Positions 26,921 through 34,857 of a stretch of 59,360 bases of DNA are shown piece by piece; the first letter of the stretch is position 1, and every line of letters begins with the position of its first letter. The stretch spans positions 1 to 59,360 of the forward strand of contig CAMWMD010000015.1 in assembly GCA_947175265.1 (NCBI GenBank), read 5' to 3'. The DNA comes from an uncultured Porphyromonadaceae bacterium (GTDB taxonomy: Bacteria; Bacteroidota; Bacteroidia; Bacteroidales; Muribaculaceae). The notes under the pieces were generated by a model. That model saw only the letters and a list, made by a program, of their open reading frames with translations, searched no databases and was not told where the DNA came from. The translations under genes were made by a program, and so were the position numbers.

Positions 26921-28264
26921 TCAATCCCACTCGTAAGGGAAACGCTCTATATCGCTCTCCACAAGGTCGCCACCGGTCTGCACCTCGATAAACGTCAGAG
27001 AGGTCTTGGCGCGGAGTGCGTGCATCTGTCCTTTCATCACACGGACGGTGTCGCCACGGCGCACGGTGCTTCGGTTCCCGTCAAGCACCATCTCCCCCTC
27101 ACCATCAACGAAAGTCCATACCTCATCACGCGATGAATGGCGCTGATAACTTATGGAGCATCCCGGATTCAACGTAAGTTGCTTGGTCAAGGCACAGTAT
27201 CCATCGGAAAACTGCACGTAATCAATCACCTTATAGAACCCCCAGCGTCTCTCCTCATACATTGGTCGGCGCTTAAGGGTGTCGGCAAAACGCTTTATAT
27301 CCTCGCTGCGTCTCTTCTCCGACACAAGTATGCCATCAGGCGAGGCAGCCACGACAAGATCCTTTGTGCCGATACACATCACGGGTATGTCAAGCTCGTT
27401 AATTATATGCGTGTTCTCCCCGGTGCCGTCAGTGGTGACATTCCCGTATGTATGGTGGCGGAGTTCATCAGTGAGTGTATTCCATGTGCCGAGGTCACGC
27501 CATTCACCACCGAAGGGCACTACAGCGACAGAGGCAGCCTTTTCAGCGACCTCATAGTCAAAAGAAATCTTCGGGAAGTCGGTATAATGTTCGCGTATGT
27601 CGGCGAAGGTCGGATAGTTGACGTATTTCTCTGAAATGGATGTGAGGTAACCAAGGCGGAAGGCAAATACACCCCCGTTCCAGAAGGCACCATCCTCAAT
27701 CAGTTTCTCTGCGGTGGCCACATCCGGTTTTTCGGTAAAGCGACGTACACTCAAGGCACCGTCGCCGGACGGCTCTCCGGGCACAACGTAGCCGTACTTG
27801 GCAGAGGGGTAGGTAGGACGGATACCCATCAGCACCAGTTCGGCGACACCATCGGCCACACACTGCTCCATATCCTTTATTGTATTGAAATAACCGGCTT
27901 CCGTGTACGGGTCACAAGGCATCACAACCACTATCTCATCTTCGCGACACCCCTTCACCTTTGCAAGGTATTCCGAGGCAAGGCATATCGCCGGGAATGT
28001 ATCGCGTCGGCATGGCTCAGTGACGATGCTTACGTCGGCTCCAAGTTGAGATATTATGGAATCCTGTTGGGTGACCGATGTAGCCACGGTGACAGGGGCA
28101 TTAAGGGCGGCCCCATGTATCTGGCGGACGACCCGCTGCACCATAGACTCCCTCTCCTCCGAACCCTCTACGGGCAGAAGACGGAGGAACTGCTTCGAAC
28201 GGGCATCGTTCGAAAGGGGCCAGAGGCGTGTGCCGGAACCGCCGGAAAGAAGTATTATCTGCAT
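26921..28264 (-). CDS. manC: Mannose-1-phosphate guanylyltransferase / mannose-6-phosphate isomerase
   Basis: 447 residues from the ATG at 28264, where the protein begins with MQIILLSGGSGTRLWPLS; upstream in-frame starts would add a 44-residue leader that falls in a hairpin and is rejected. The N-terminal guanylyltransferase motif (GGSGTRLWPLS, FTEKPD, WNGGVFAFRL) makes GDP-mannose from GTP and mannose 1-phosphate. The C-terminal cupin (ISYQRHSSRDEVWTFVDGEG) resembles the type II mannose-6-phosphate isomerase part of fused ManC proteins; the isomerase activity is by family, not shown. GDP-mannose may feed the glycosyltransferases of the polysaccharide operon at 34-50 kb, though the two are not adjacent. 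Confidence 0.92.
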   Translation of the reverse strand: MQIILLSGGSGTRLWPLSNDARSKQFLRLLPVEGSEERESMVQRVVRQIHGAALNAPVTVATSVTQQDSIISQLGADVSIVTEPCRRDTFPAICLASEYLAKVKGCREDEIVVVMPCDPYTEAGYFNTIKDMEQCVADGVAELVLMGIRPTYPSAKYGYVVPGEPSGDGALSVRRFTEKPDVATAEKLIEDGAFWNGGVFAFRLGYLTSISEKYVNYPTFADIREHYTDFPKISFDYEVAEKAASVAVVPFGGEWRDLGTWNTLTDELRHHTYGNVTTDGTGENTHIINELDIPVMCIGTKDLVVAASPDGILVSEKRRSEDIKRFADTLKRRPMYEERRWGFYKVIDYVQFSDGYCALTKQLTLNPGCSISYQRHSSRDEVWTFVDGEGEMVLDGNRSTVRRGDTVRVMKGQMHALRAKTSLTFIEVQTGGDLVESDIERFPYEWD

Positions 28265-28291
28265 AATGAAATGGTTATTCTCTTGACGAGA

Positions 28292-28325
28292 GGAAAAGGG
28301 AGACATGTCACACTCCCCTTTTTCC
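28292..28325 (-). other. Leader stem-loop upstream of manC
   Basis: GGAAAAGGGAG (28292-28302) pairs with CTCCCCTTTTTCC (28313-28325) with two bulged bases. It lies about 30 bases before the manC start, downstream of a TATTTTTG -7-like box (28345-28338 on the minus strand). It could occlude or shape translation initiation. Confidence 0.4.
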
Positions 28326-28359
28326 TTATTTATAATGCAAAAATAATACAAAAAAAGAA

Positions 28360-28393
28360 GCGGAGCAATTATTTCATGAAATAATTGCTCCGC
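28360..28393 (-). terminator. 34-bp perfect palindrome, terminator of the flavin-reductase gene
   Basis: 28360-28393 is a perfect palindrome. On the minus strand it is followed by CTTCTTTTTTTG, so it terminates the gene ending at 28428 before manC. The centre of the palindrome is TCATGA, so the RNA hairpin loop is minimal. Confidence 0.75.
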
Positions 28394-28427
28394 CATTTCA
28401 TACGGGAGTGAAATATCCCGGAGGAAT

Positions 28428-28994
28428 CTAAATCAGGGTCTTGCCGTCGGAAAAGGCATCGCCTGCTTTTTTACCTAATTCAATGTAGGCATGATGAACA
28501 GGGTCGAATGTGATGAGGCGCATTTTCTCCACGTCCGGTTTTCCGTCGTCTGCCAGATACTGCTCGTCACAAAGGATATCTATAATCTCGGCCACGAGAT
28601 AGCATCCTGTAGCCGACTCTTTGAGTTTCTCCTTGACGCGGCAGAGCATCGTCATCGGGAACACGTCAAACACGGGGGCTTCGGTCTGGTCAGAGGGAAC
28701 CGTCTGCCATCCTGTCCGAGCTATCTTATCAGGCATCTTGCGTGCGCTCACCAACCCTACGAAGTCAGCAGCCGGCAGTGAGTCCACGGTTGCGAAGGCA
28801 ACTGAAAACACCGGGCAACGGTTGAGGTTGTCGGTTGTGGCATGTGAGCCGAGAGAGATCATTATCTCATTGGCATCCCACTGACCGCCCCAGGCGGCAT
28901 TCATGGCATCGGGTGTGCCGTCAGGATTATAAGTGCCGATTATCAGCACGGGCTGAGGCAATAGCCACGCCGTCGGTTTAAAAGATTTCAGCAT
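28428..28994 (-). CDS. Flavin reductase-like FMN-binding protein
   Basis: 188 residues with the flavin-reductase split-barrel pattern: PQPVLIIGTYNPDGTPDAMN, AAWGGQWDANEIMISLGSHA and the FMN-proximal NLNRCPVFSVAFAT. Such proteins bind FMN and reduce it with NAD(P)H or act as small oxidoreductases; the exact partner is unknown. It stands alone between its own terminator and the downstream end of the AAA/HNH cluster. Confidence 0.82.
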   Translation of the reverse strand: MLKSFKPTAWLLPQPVLIIGTYNPDGTPDAMNAAWGGQWDANEIMISLGSHATTDNLNRCPVFSVAFATVDSLPAADFVGLVSARKMPDKIARTGWQTVPSDQTEAPVFDVFPMTMLCRVKEKLKESATGCYLVAEIIDILCDEQYLADDGKPDVEKMRLITFDPVHHAYIELGKKAGDAFSDGKTLI

Positions 28995-29200
28995 AATATC
29001 ACGATTTGGGTTACACAGACATCCAATCCATCCCTTCTCTTATAACCCCGAGACCGGAACCGGGTTCGCTGAATCCACCAAAATTTTACGGATAGCAGAT
29101 GTCGCTACCCCATTGGGGCGATACCATACCTGTCAGTTTTTGAGGAACTTCACATATTCGTCAGTCCCGCTTGTGAAACGGCACATCTCATTAATCCGCT

Positions 29201-30229
29201 TCAATCCGTGTGATTCAACTGATTGAAGATGTCTTGACTGAATTTTGTCAACGGACGCATATTTATGTCAGCGTTCTCCGTGTAGAAGCCATAGAGATGC
29301 CTTTTCAGTATCTGCTTGTCGATATTCCTTATCCCCTCTCCCATCTCTCCTCCGAACGAACCCTCTATCAGTTTGCCATAATAGGGATGAAGCATTTTGG
29401 CAATCTCTATCTCCTTAACGATGTCAAGATGCCTCCAGTAACGACGGTCAATTTCCAATTGCCCCATCAATGCTGCCAAATCATCGTTGCCGTTGGTATC
29501 GATTTCCACCTCCATAAAATCAAATCTCATGTATTTCAGATTTGTGAGGGCATCGGGATCCTTTATTCTGAAAGTCAGACTTGATGAATAGTCGCAGAGA
29601 TATGGATGAAGCGAAAGAGGATAAGGAGTTCTGCTTTTCTTCTGGTTGCAGACAGCACAGGAAGGGATAAGATTATACAGCGACATGCTCAGGAACGGAT
29701 AATCCGACTTCTCAAAGAAATGGTCGAACTGAAGGTACGCACGCGAGCCCGACAGCGATATGCCCCCATCTTTCCGGGGCTTCCGCCCCACGACGACGGT
29801 GTATTGCTGATTGCAATAAAGGCAGGTCTTGACATTTATCATCACCGCTATTCTGTTGAGCATCGCTCCTCTTTCTTTCTCATATCCGAACGCACTCATC
29901 AATTCCTCCTTATACGACGAAATCTCATCTTTCATCTTTGCCAAAGTGCTGTCATCAAGTCCGCCGGTCAGTTTCTTTAGAAGATCATCCCACCTGTTCC
30001 GCCATATTTCGAGAGCATCCGGTTTTCCAATCAGAATATCGTCTAAATTCTTCAATAAATCGGAATGGAAATTTTGAATCTCCATATTATACACACTGAC
30101 ATCTTTCCCCTTAAGTTCACTTTCAATTTGATCGCTGAACATAGACAGGAACTCTCTTTCTATGTCATCCCATGAGCGTTCAATTCCATCGGCACCCAGT
30201 CTACGTATTGTAAGATCAATTCCTTTCAT
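29201..30229 (-). CDS. HNH endonuclease, PtuB-like partner of the adjacent ATPase
   Basis: 342 residues. A helical N-terminal half (about 1-130) of no recognised family is followed by a zinc-type HNH domain: C136-LYC139, the DH core D169-H170 (LQFDHFFEKSDYPFLSM), NLIPSC191-AVC194-N195. This layout, with DH followed by YPFLSMSLYNLIPSC, is that of HNH nucleases paired with AAA ATPases in Septu (PtuAB) and related antiphage modules. It should cut DNA or RNA when released by the ATPase. The gene overlaps the ATPase gene by 14 bases. It is longer than most PtuB proteins, so the match is to the class, not to a defined subtype. Confidence 0.8.
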   Translation of the reverse strand: MKGIDLTIRRLGADGIERSWDDIEREFLSMFSDQIESELKGKDVSVYNMEIQNFHSDLLKNLDDILIGKPDALEIWRNRWDDLLKKLTGGLDDSTLAKMKDEISSYKEELMSAFGYEKERGAMLNRIAVMINVKTCLYCNQQYTVVVGRKPRKDGGISLSGSRAYLQFDHFFEKSDYPFLSMSLYNLIPSCAVCNQKKSRTPYPLSLHPYLCDYSSSLTFRIKDPDALTNLKYMRFDFMEVEIDTNGNDDLAALMGQLEIDRRYWRHLDIVKEIEIAKMLHPYYGKLIEGSFGGEMGEGIRNIDKQILKRHLYGFYTENADINMRPLTKFSQDIFNQLNHTD

Positions 30230-32231
30230 TATTCTCCAGTTCCTCTATTCTTCTTTTAAGACGCTCTATCTCCAATTGCTCTCTGCTCAAACCTAATCTT
30301 GATAAAAGATATGATCTGATTCTTTCGTCACCGATAAGATTGATTCTTTCGGTTAGGTTTTCAAGATGCAAAGCCTTATCCTCCTCCGTAAAATCCTCAG
30401 GATGGTCGATACAAATACGATGAAAATCCTCTATCTCCTCGGCAAGGCGCTTAATTATACTGACTGCATACTCCCCTATCAATCCTTTCTCCATAAAGAA
30501 TGAATCGTTGTAGAGATCAAAAACATTTGCTCCGAAAGATTGCCTCATCTCATTCCTCCTCAACGACACTGTCATTCCATCCACCCTATTGAGCATATTG
30601 ACACAACACTTCGGCATATCTGAAAGAGTTATGGGTGAATGGGTGGTGTAGATGACCTGAACGGGATTATCGGAAGTGGCCAGAGACGAACAGAATGAAA
30701 TCAGCCTCGAGATGAAACGCCGCTGCCACTCAGGATGGAAACTGTTTTCAACCTCATCCAGAATAATCATGGAAGGGGTCATAGCGTTTGACACTGTAAT
30801 CCGTTCATTCCATACCGACCTCAGCCTTGAGAAAAGATTGAGCATTGCCAGTTCCCCTGCACTGAGGATACTTATCGTTTCCAGATCGTGCGAATACGAA
30901 AGGTCGAAAAATCTTTCCCTAAGGAAAGTCCTGTTTGACATCAACTTCTCAAGAGAACCTATCTTCTGATTTATAGTCGCCACATTCTCCACATCGATGT
31001 AGGGGTCGCCATCCTTCCAATCGGCGACATAGTAAAGGAAATCAAGCGACCTGCTCAATCCGGTGAAGAATTCCCGACAGAACTCCAGCCCACTACCCTC
31101 ATAATCGGGCTCGTTCGGTCGACTATTCAGCGAGACTCTATCCTCCAGAGCCTTCTCTATTCTCTCCACCATCGCAGAGACCCATTCCATAGGGGATTTT
31201 TCCGTATGTACGTAGGAATCGTCGCCGAAAAGATTAGGGGAACCTGAGAGCCATTCCAATGCCGACTTCTTGACAGAAACGGGGAAAACCTCGATTCCAC
31301 TCAGGTTTACATAGAAACTCATCAGCGAAGTGAAAATGAACTCACATATCTTCTCTTTACCCTTCTCAACCGTCCCGGGCATTTTCCGGTTGGGGAGCAC
31401 AGAAAGTAGGTTGGAGAGATAATCGGATTGAAATTTGCTCTCCTCATCCTCCCCATATCTGTCCATCCTGAATTTCAGGGAAGTCATCTTATTGTCGAGG
31501 ATATAGGAATAGGCATGGTTGGGAGAAAAGATAACGTATCTGGGTAAATTTATATCCGGTTTTCCGACAGTACCATCTATATTCCTGAATTGAGGGTCGG
31601 CGAGAAGCAGACATATCCTCAGATTATTCTGAATACGGAATGCCTCCAGATGTTGGGAAACCGTCCCCTCTGAGGGTCGCGCATCGACCCCGGAATAGGA
31701 ATTTATATCATGGACAAGGAGATAGTTGTCTGAAATTATCCTGCTCCCCTCCCACTCCGTATCGGAAGCACGGTTATGGGTCAATTCCTCGAAATTACCC
31801 GAGTCAAGCACAAGCGGTATTGCCGCGCTCTGATTGATTGATTTGCCATACTTCCCTCTTGTATCAATCAATTCATATCCCTCCCTTTCGAGGTCCCGGC
31901 TGTTTGCGATATCCACATCATGATAGATGATTGTTTTCCCGGAATCACGAATAATGATTATGCCGTTCAATTCATCTACGGCGCATCCCGATACAATCCT
32001 CTCGAAAACCCACTGTAAGATAGTCGACTTCCCGACACCATTCTTACCCACTATCGCCGTGATTCCCGCTATCGTATCAGGGAAAAAATCGTATGGCAGG
32101 ATATTTTCTTTAAAGGAAAGTTTCTTCGTCTTTGAATCATATTCCACATAATGCCGCGGGTCGAAATTTATACCAACTTCTGACAGACAGCGATAATGTT
32201 TGATAAAAGCGAAAACAAGTTGTTTGTCCAT
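30216..32231 (-). CDS. AAA family ATPase (ABC/SMC-like), PtuA-like
   Basis: 671 residues. The ATPase head is split: Walker A G62-KNGVGKST70 near the N-terminus, and near the C-terminus the ABC-type signature ILSAGELAMLNLF, Walker B MIILDEVENSFHPEWQ and the H-loop IYTTHSPITLSD. The intervening 350 residues are not a clear coiled coil. Overlap with the HNH gene indicates translational coupling and a two-protein complex, by analogy with Septu. It is longer than typical PtuA. The Walker motifs are intact, so it is probably active. Preceded by three small genes and a stem-loop. Confidence 0.82.
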   Translation of the reverse strand: MDKQLVFAFIKHYRCLSEVGINFDPRHYVEYDSKTKKLSFKENILPYDFFPDTIAGITAIVGKNGVGKSTILQWVFERIVSGCAVDELNGIIIIRDSGKTIIYHDVDIANSRDLEREGYELIDTRGKYGKSINQSAAIPLVLDSGNFEELTHNRASDTEWEGSRIISDNYLLVHDINSYSGVDARPSEGTVSQHLEAFRIQNNLRICLLLADPQFRNIDGTVGKPDINLPRYVIFSPNHAYSYILDNKMTSLKFRMDRYGEDEESKFQSDYLSNLLSVLPNRKMPGTVEKGKEKICEFIFTSLMSFYVNLSGIEVFPVSVKKSALEWLSGSPNLFGDDSYVHTEKSPMEWVSAMVERIEKALEDRVSLNSRPNEPDYEGSGLEFCREFFTGLSRSLDFLYYVADWKDGDPYIDVENVATINQKIGSLEKLMSNRTFLRERFFDLSYSHDLETISILSAGELAMLNLFSRLRSVWNERITVSNAMTPSMIILDEVENSFHPEWQRRFISRLISFCSSLATSDNPVQVIYTTHSPITLSDMPKCCVNMLNRVDGMTVSLRRNEMRQSFGANVFDLYNDSFFMEKGLIGEYAVSIIKRLAEEIEDFHRICIDHPEDFTEEDKALHLENLTERINLIGDERIRSYLLSRLGLSREQLEIERLKRRIEELENNERN

Positions 32232-32272
32232 GACCGTGGAAATATGAGTAAATGTGCTACCTTCTAAACGGA

Positions 32273-32301
32273 TTTACGGCCGTTGTATTAACGGCCGTAA
32301 A
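32273..32301 (-). other. 12-bp perfect stem-loop before the ATPase gene
   Basis: TTTACGGCCGTT (32273-32284) and AACGGCCGTAAA (32290-32301) flank a 5-base loop. It lies in the 138-base gap between the 149-residue gene and the ATPase gene. No T-run follows on the minus strand, so it is a candidate attenuator, processing site or operator; the rest of the gap shows no gene. Confidence 0.6.
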
Positions 32302-32369
32302 CAATTATATATTTTCATACCAAGCCGCTCGAAGCAGCTATGGAATCTCTCTTACAGCATCAAAACCGA

Positions 32370-32819
32370 TTATTTCTTATATACCGGGGGTTGCTTTCTC
32401 AGGATAGTATCATCAGCTATTTTTTGGGGGTCAATCGGAGGAAGAATGAACCCACGACCTTTGAAGACAGTATGTGACGCTACGATACCGATAGCCATAT
32501 CCCAAACCTTAGCACAAGCCTTAACCAGAGGCGCACGGTCGGCACTCAGGTCGCCACCACCTCTAAGGAAATCGCTCCAACCTTCTATCCGTAATCCGGC
32601 AACAAATCCTGTCTTAAGGAAATTATGATTATCCTCATCAACAGCAATGTCAAGTTGAAGACCCACGAAATCAGAATCCTCAGCAAACCGTATTCTTGAG
32701 GCGACACTCACACTGAGTTTTTCCAAATCAATTGGTTTTTCGGGATCATGATCGTATTCAAAAGGTCCCGGGCTATAACTCAGAACTATAGCATTAAATT
32801 GATTAGTATTCATAATCAT
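32370..32819 (-). CDS. Small protein with SecB-like pattern, third of three upstream genes
   Basis: 149 residues. Strand pairs near the middle (FVGLQLDIAVDEDNHNFLKT, GFVAGLRIEG), a helix (DRAPLVKACAKVWDMAIGIV) and a loop with RGFILPPID resemble the order in SecB (a beta sheet, a helix around the Cys region and the LAPVNFD loop). This is pattern reading only; I would not assign it from family databases. SecB-like chaperones are found as the third gene of toxin-antitoxin-chaperone (TAC) modules. It starts 10 bases after the gene upstream and ends 138 bases before the ATPase gene. Confidence 0.5.
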   Translation of the reverse strand: MIMNTNQFNAIVLSYSPGPFEYDHDPEKPIDLEKLSVSVASRIRFAEDSDFVGLQLDIAVDEDNHNFLKTGFVAGLRIEGWSDFLRGGGDLSADRAPLVKACAKVWDMAIGIVASHTVFKGRGFILPPIDPQKIADDTILRKQPPVYKK

Positions 32820-32829
32820 TAATTTAAAA

Positions 32830-33237
32830 TCAAACGATTTCCAAAGAGATGTTATCCCTATAACCCTCTAAAAAAGACTCAATACTCCATTCATCGGGAC
32901 AAAAATCCGAGTCAAAAAGATTGAGAGCCTTCATGTTTTTGGTCGGGATGAAGGCATTGACGGGTTTAAAATTAAATTGTTGCTTTTCCTTTGACACCTC
33001 CCACATCTTATCTGAAGAGAAGAGTTGAGAGAGCGACAATTCGTTTTCAAGATACTTTTCAACAGTCTCCGGAGAAGTCTTAACAGCGATATAAGTTTCC
33101 GTCGGGACAGAAAAAGAAGATATAAGGACGAAGAGATAGAGGATTCTTGAGTTCACATCCACATAAAGCGACACGAAAGGGCGCCCAATTTCCTGCAATA
33201 CGGCAGCGCGCTTTATGTCAGGTATCTGATTCGTCAT
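32830..33237 (-). CDS. Small protein of unknown function, middle gene of the triplet
   Basis: 135 residues, no membrane segment, no recognised domain. The sequence has a beta-rich first half (PFVSLYVDVNSRILYLFVLI) and an acidic helical C-terminus. It overlaps the preceding gene by 20 bases and precedes the SecB-like gene by 10, so the three are one transcription unit and likely act together. Confidence 0.6.
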   Translation of the reverse strand: MTNQIPDIKRAAVLQEIGRPFVSLYVDVNSRILYLFVLISSFSVPTETYIAVKTSPETVEKYLENELSLSQLFSSDKMWEVSKEKQQFNFKPVNAFIPTKNMKALNLFDSDFCPDEWSIESFLEGYRDNISLEIV

Positions 33238-33796
33238 AACTCTCCAATCTTCTATATGTGTTATTCTGATAATCTATAAAATAAGGACATTCAGTTTTAA
33301 CCAACATATCTGATAGATGAACGTCTTCGTATGGTAGAAAATTGCTATGTCCGTCTTTAAATTCCTCCATTTTCCCACACAGAGGAGTGAATTTGAAACA
33401 GAGTATATATTCACCCCTATCCTTGATGTAGGATTTCAGCGCATCCTCTTCGGCTCCTGCTTCTACCAATTTATTATACCGCTCTATGGCAAAACGGAAA
33501 GCATCCTCTACAGTAGGATTTGTGGAGAGAGAAAGTTCTTGCAATCTCTTATATTTAGTTTCATCAGGGGCTGAGGCTGCTTTTTCAGAACGATATTTCC
33601 TATTAAGTTTAACTTCGGGAAGATTCTTGATGGGAACGGGTATCATATCATCATCGGAAGGCTCAAGTGCGTGACAAGTCCTCATGAATAGAGTTTCCTC
33701 CTCTTGAGTGAATCCCAACGGGATTGCGCTGCTCCAAGGTTCGATATATTTATGGAAACGGAAACGACGTTGAGAGTTTGATAAATCGTCTGACAT
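33218..33796 (-). CDS. Small protein of unknown function, first gene of the triplet
   Basis: 192 residues, soluble and charged, no recognised motif. A central helical part (VEDAFRFAIERYNKLVEAGA) precedes a C-terminal segment with conserved-looking aromatic residues (ILCFKFTPLCGKMEEF, YFIDYQNNTYRRL). It is the first of three overlapping genes upstream of the ATPase/HNH pair; the first gene of a TAC module would be toxin or antitoxin, but nothing in the sequence shows enzyme activity. Confidence 0.6.
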   Translation of the reverse strand: MSDDLSNSQRRFRFHKYIEPWSSAIPLGFTQEEETLFMRTCHALEPSDDDMIPVPIKNLPEVKLNRKYRSEKAASAPDETKYKRLQELSLSTNPTVEDAFRFAIERYNKLVEAGAEEDALKSYIKDRGEYILCFKFTPLCGKMEEFKDGHSNFLPYEDVHLSDMLVKTECPYFIDYQNNTYRRLESYDESDT

Positions 33797-34000
33797 TTTT
33801 ATAACTAATTATTCTTATATAAATAGTGGCTATTTTGAATTTTGTGATTGCAAAATCTCCAACCGATGATGAGCTATAAATTTGATTTAATAAATTATCT
33901 GATAGAATCCCCCTGCTGAACAATCTTTTGTCTCATCTATCCTTCTCTTAGTATAGTGCAACTCCTTTATTCTATAAATTCAGATTAATCAACTGATTAT

Positions 34001-34759
34001 TCATTTTATATATTTCTTTATGCCGAAAAATAAGTATTTTAACATAAAGTATGAAGCCACCACTGGTTTTACTCCTTCAATCTGACGAAGCACCCTCCAT
34101 TGATCTTTTATCATTTGGAATTTGTTGGACGACCGGCTATTAGGTTGCTCTCTATAAAGAGCATGCACACCATCTACATTGTGAGCATGAATATCTTTTT
34201 TCAGGATATCCAACCAAAAAGCGAAATCTTCTTTCGGAATATCCTTAAAACGTGTGTTCCCAATTATATCTCTTGTCAATACGACCGTAAGACAAGGAAT
34301 AGTACAAGTTTCTATGACATCCCAAAAGGAAGATTCTTTTGGCATCTTAATAATTCTATTATTGCGGTTTCCCCTATAATCAATTTTCTCATAATCAGAG
34401 TAGACAAAATTTATCTTATTCTCTTCCATAAACTGGATTTGATCAGATAGTTTGTCGGGAAGCCAAATATCATCAGCATCAAGGAATGCTATATACTTAC
34501 CCTTGGCTTCATCTATACCCATATTTCTCGGAAGTGAAGGAGAACCGGATGAATGAGAAGTCTTGAGATATTTGATTCTTTCATCCTTCTCTGTATATTC
34601 CTTTATGATGTCTGATGTGTTGTCAGAGGAACAGTCATCTACAATCAATAATTCCCAATCTTGAAAAGTTTGGTTAATGACAGATTCTATAGTCTCCCTT
34701 ATAACGCCGGATGCATTATAGGCAGGAGTAATAATAGAGACCAAAGGCTTGTTGTTCAT
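34001..34759 (-). CDS. Glycosyltransferase family 2, last gene of the polysaccharide operon
   Basis: 252 residues, GT-A fold. The N-terminal nucleotide-sugar part is PLVSIITPAYNASGVIRETI, WELLIVDDCSSDNTSD and the DxD-type AFLDADDIWLPDKL. No membrane anchor is obvious except for a short hydrophobic C-terminal segment. Acts on the cytoplasmic side to add one sugar to a lipid-linked repeat unit. It is 98 bases after the fusion gene. The 204 bases between it and the triplet (33797-34000) contain no gene I can support. Confidence 0.88.
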   Translation of the reverse strand: MNNKPLVSIITPAYNASGVIRETIESVINQTFQDWELLIVDDCSSDNTSDIIKEYTEKDERIKYLKTSHSSGSPSLPRNMGIDEAKGKYIAFLDADDIWLPDKLSDQIQFMEENKINFVYSDYEKIDYRGNRNNRIIKMPKESSFWDVIETCTIPCLTVVLTRDIIGNTRFKDIPKEDFAFWLDILKKDIHAHNVDGVHALYREQPNSRSSNKFQMIKDQWRVLRQIEGVKPVVASYFMLKYLFFGIKKYIK

Positions 34760-34857
34760 AAAGAATTAAGTTTTGAATAATAGCGATAGTACAATCGGTT
34801 AGATTCTGTTGAGATGACAAAAATTCAACTTATCTACAATAACTTAGAATGGTAATA

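Noticed and set aside
28265..28396. 44-residue N-terminal extension of ManC
   Set aside because: The guanylyltransferase motif begins at the ATG 28264 and the extension passes through a terminator and hairpin.
29080..29140. Possible small RNA near CCCCATTGGGG downstream of the HNH gene
   Set aside because: Only a short hairpin without promoter or T-run; insufficient for a call.
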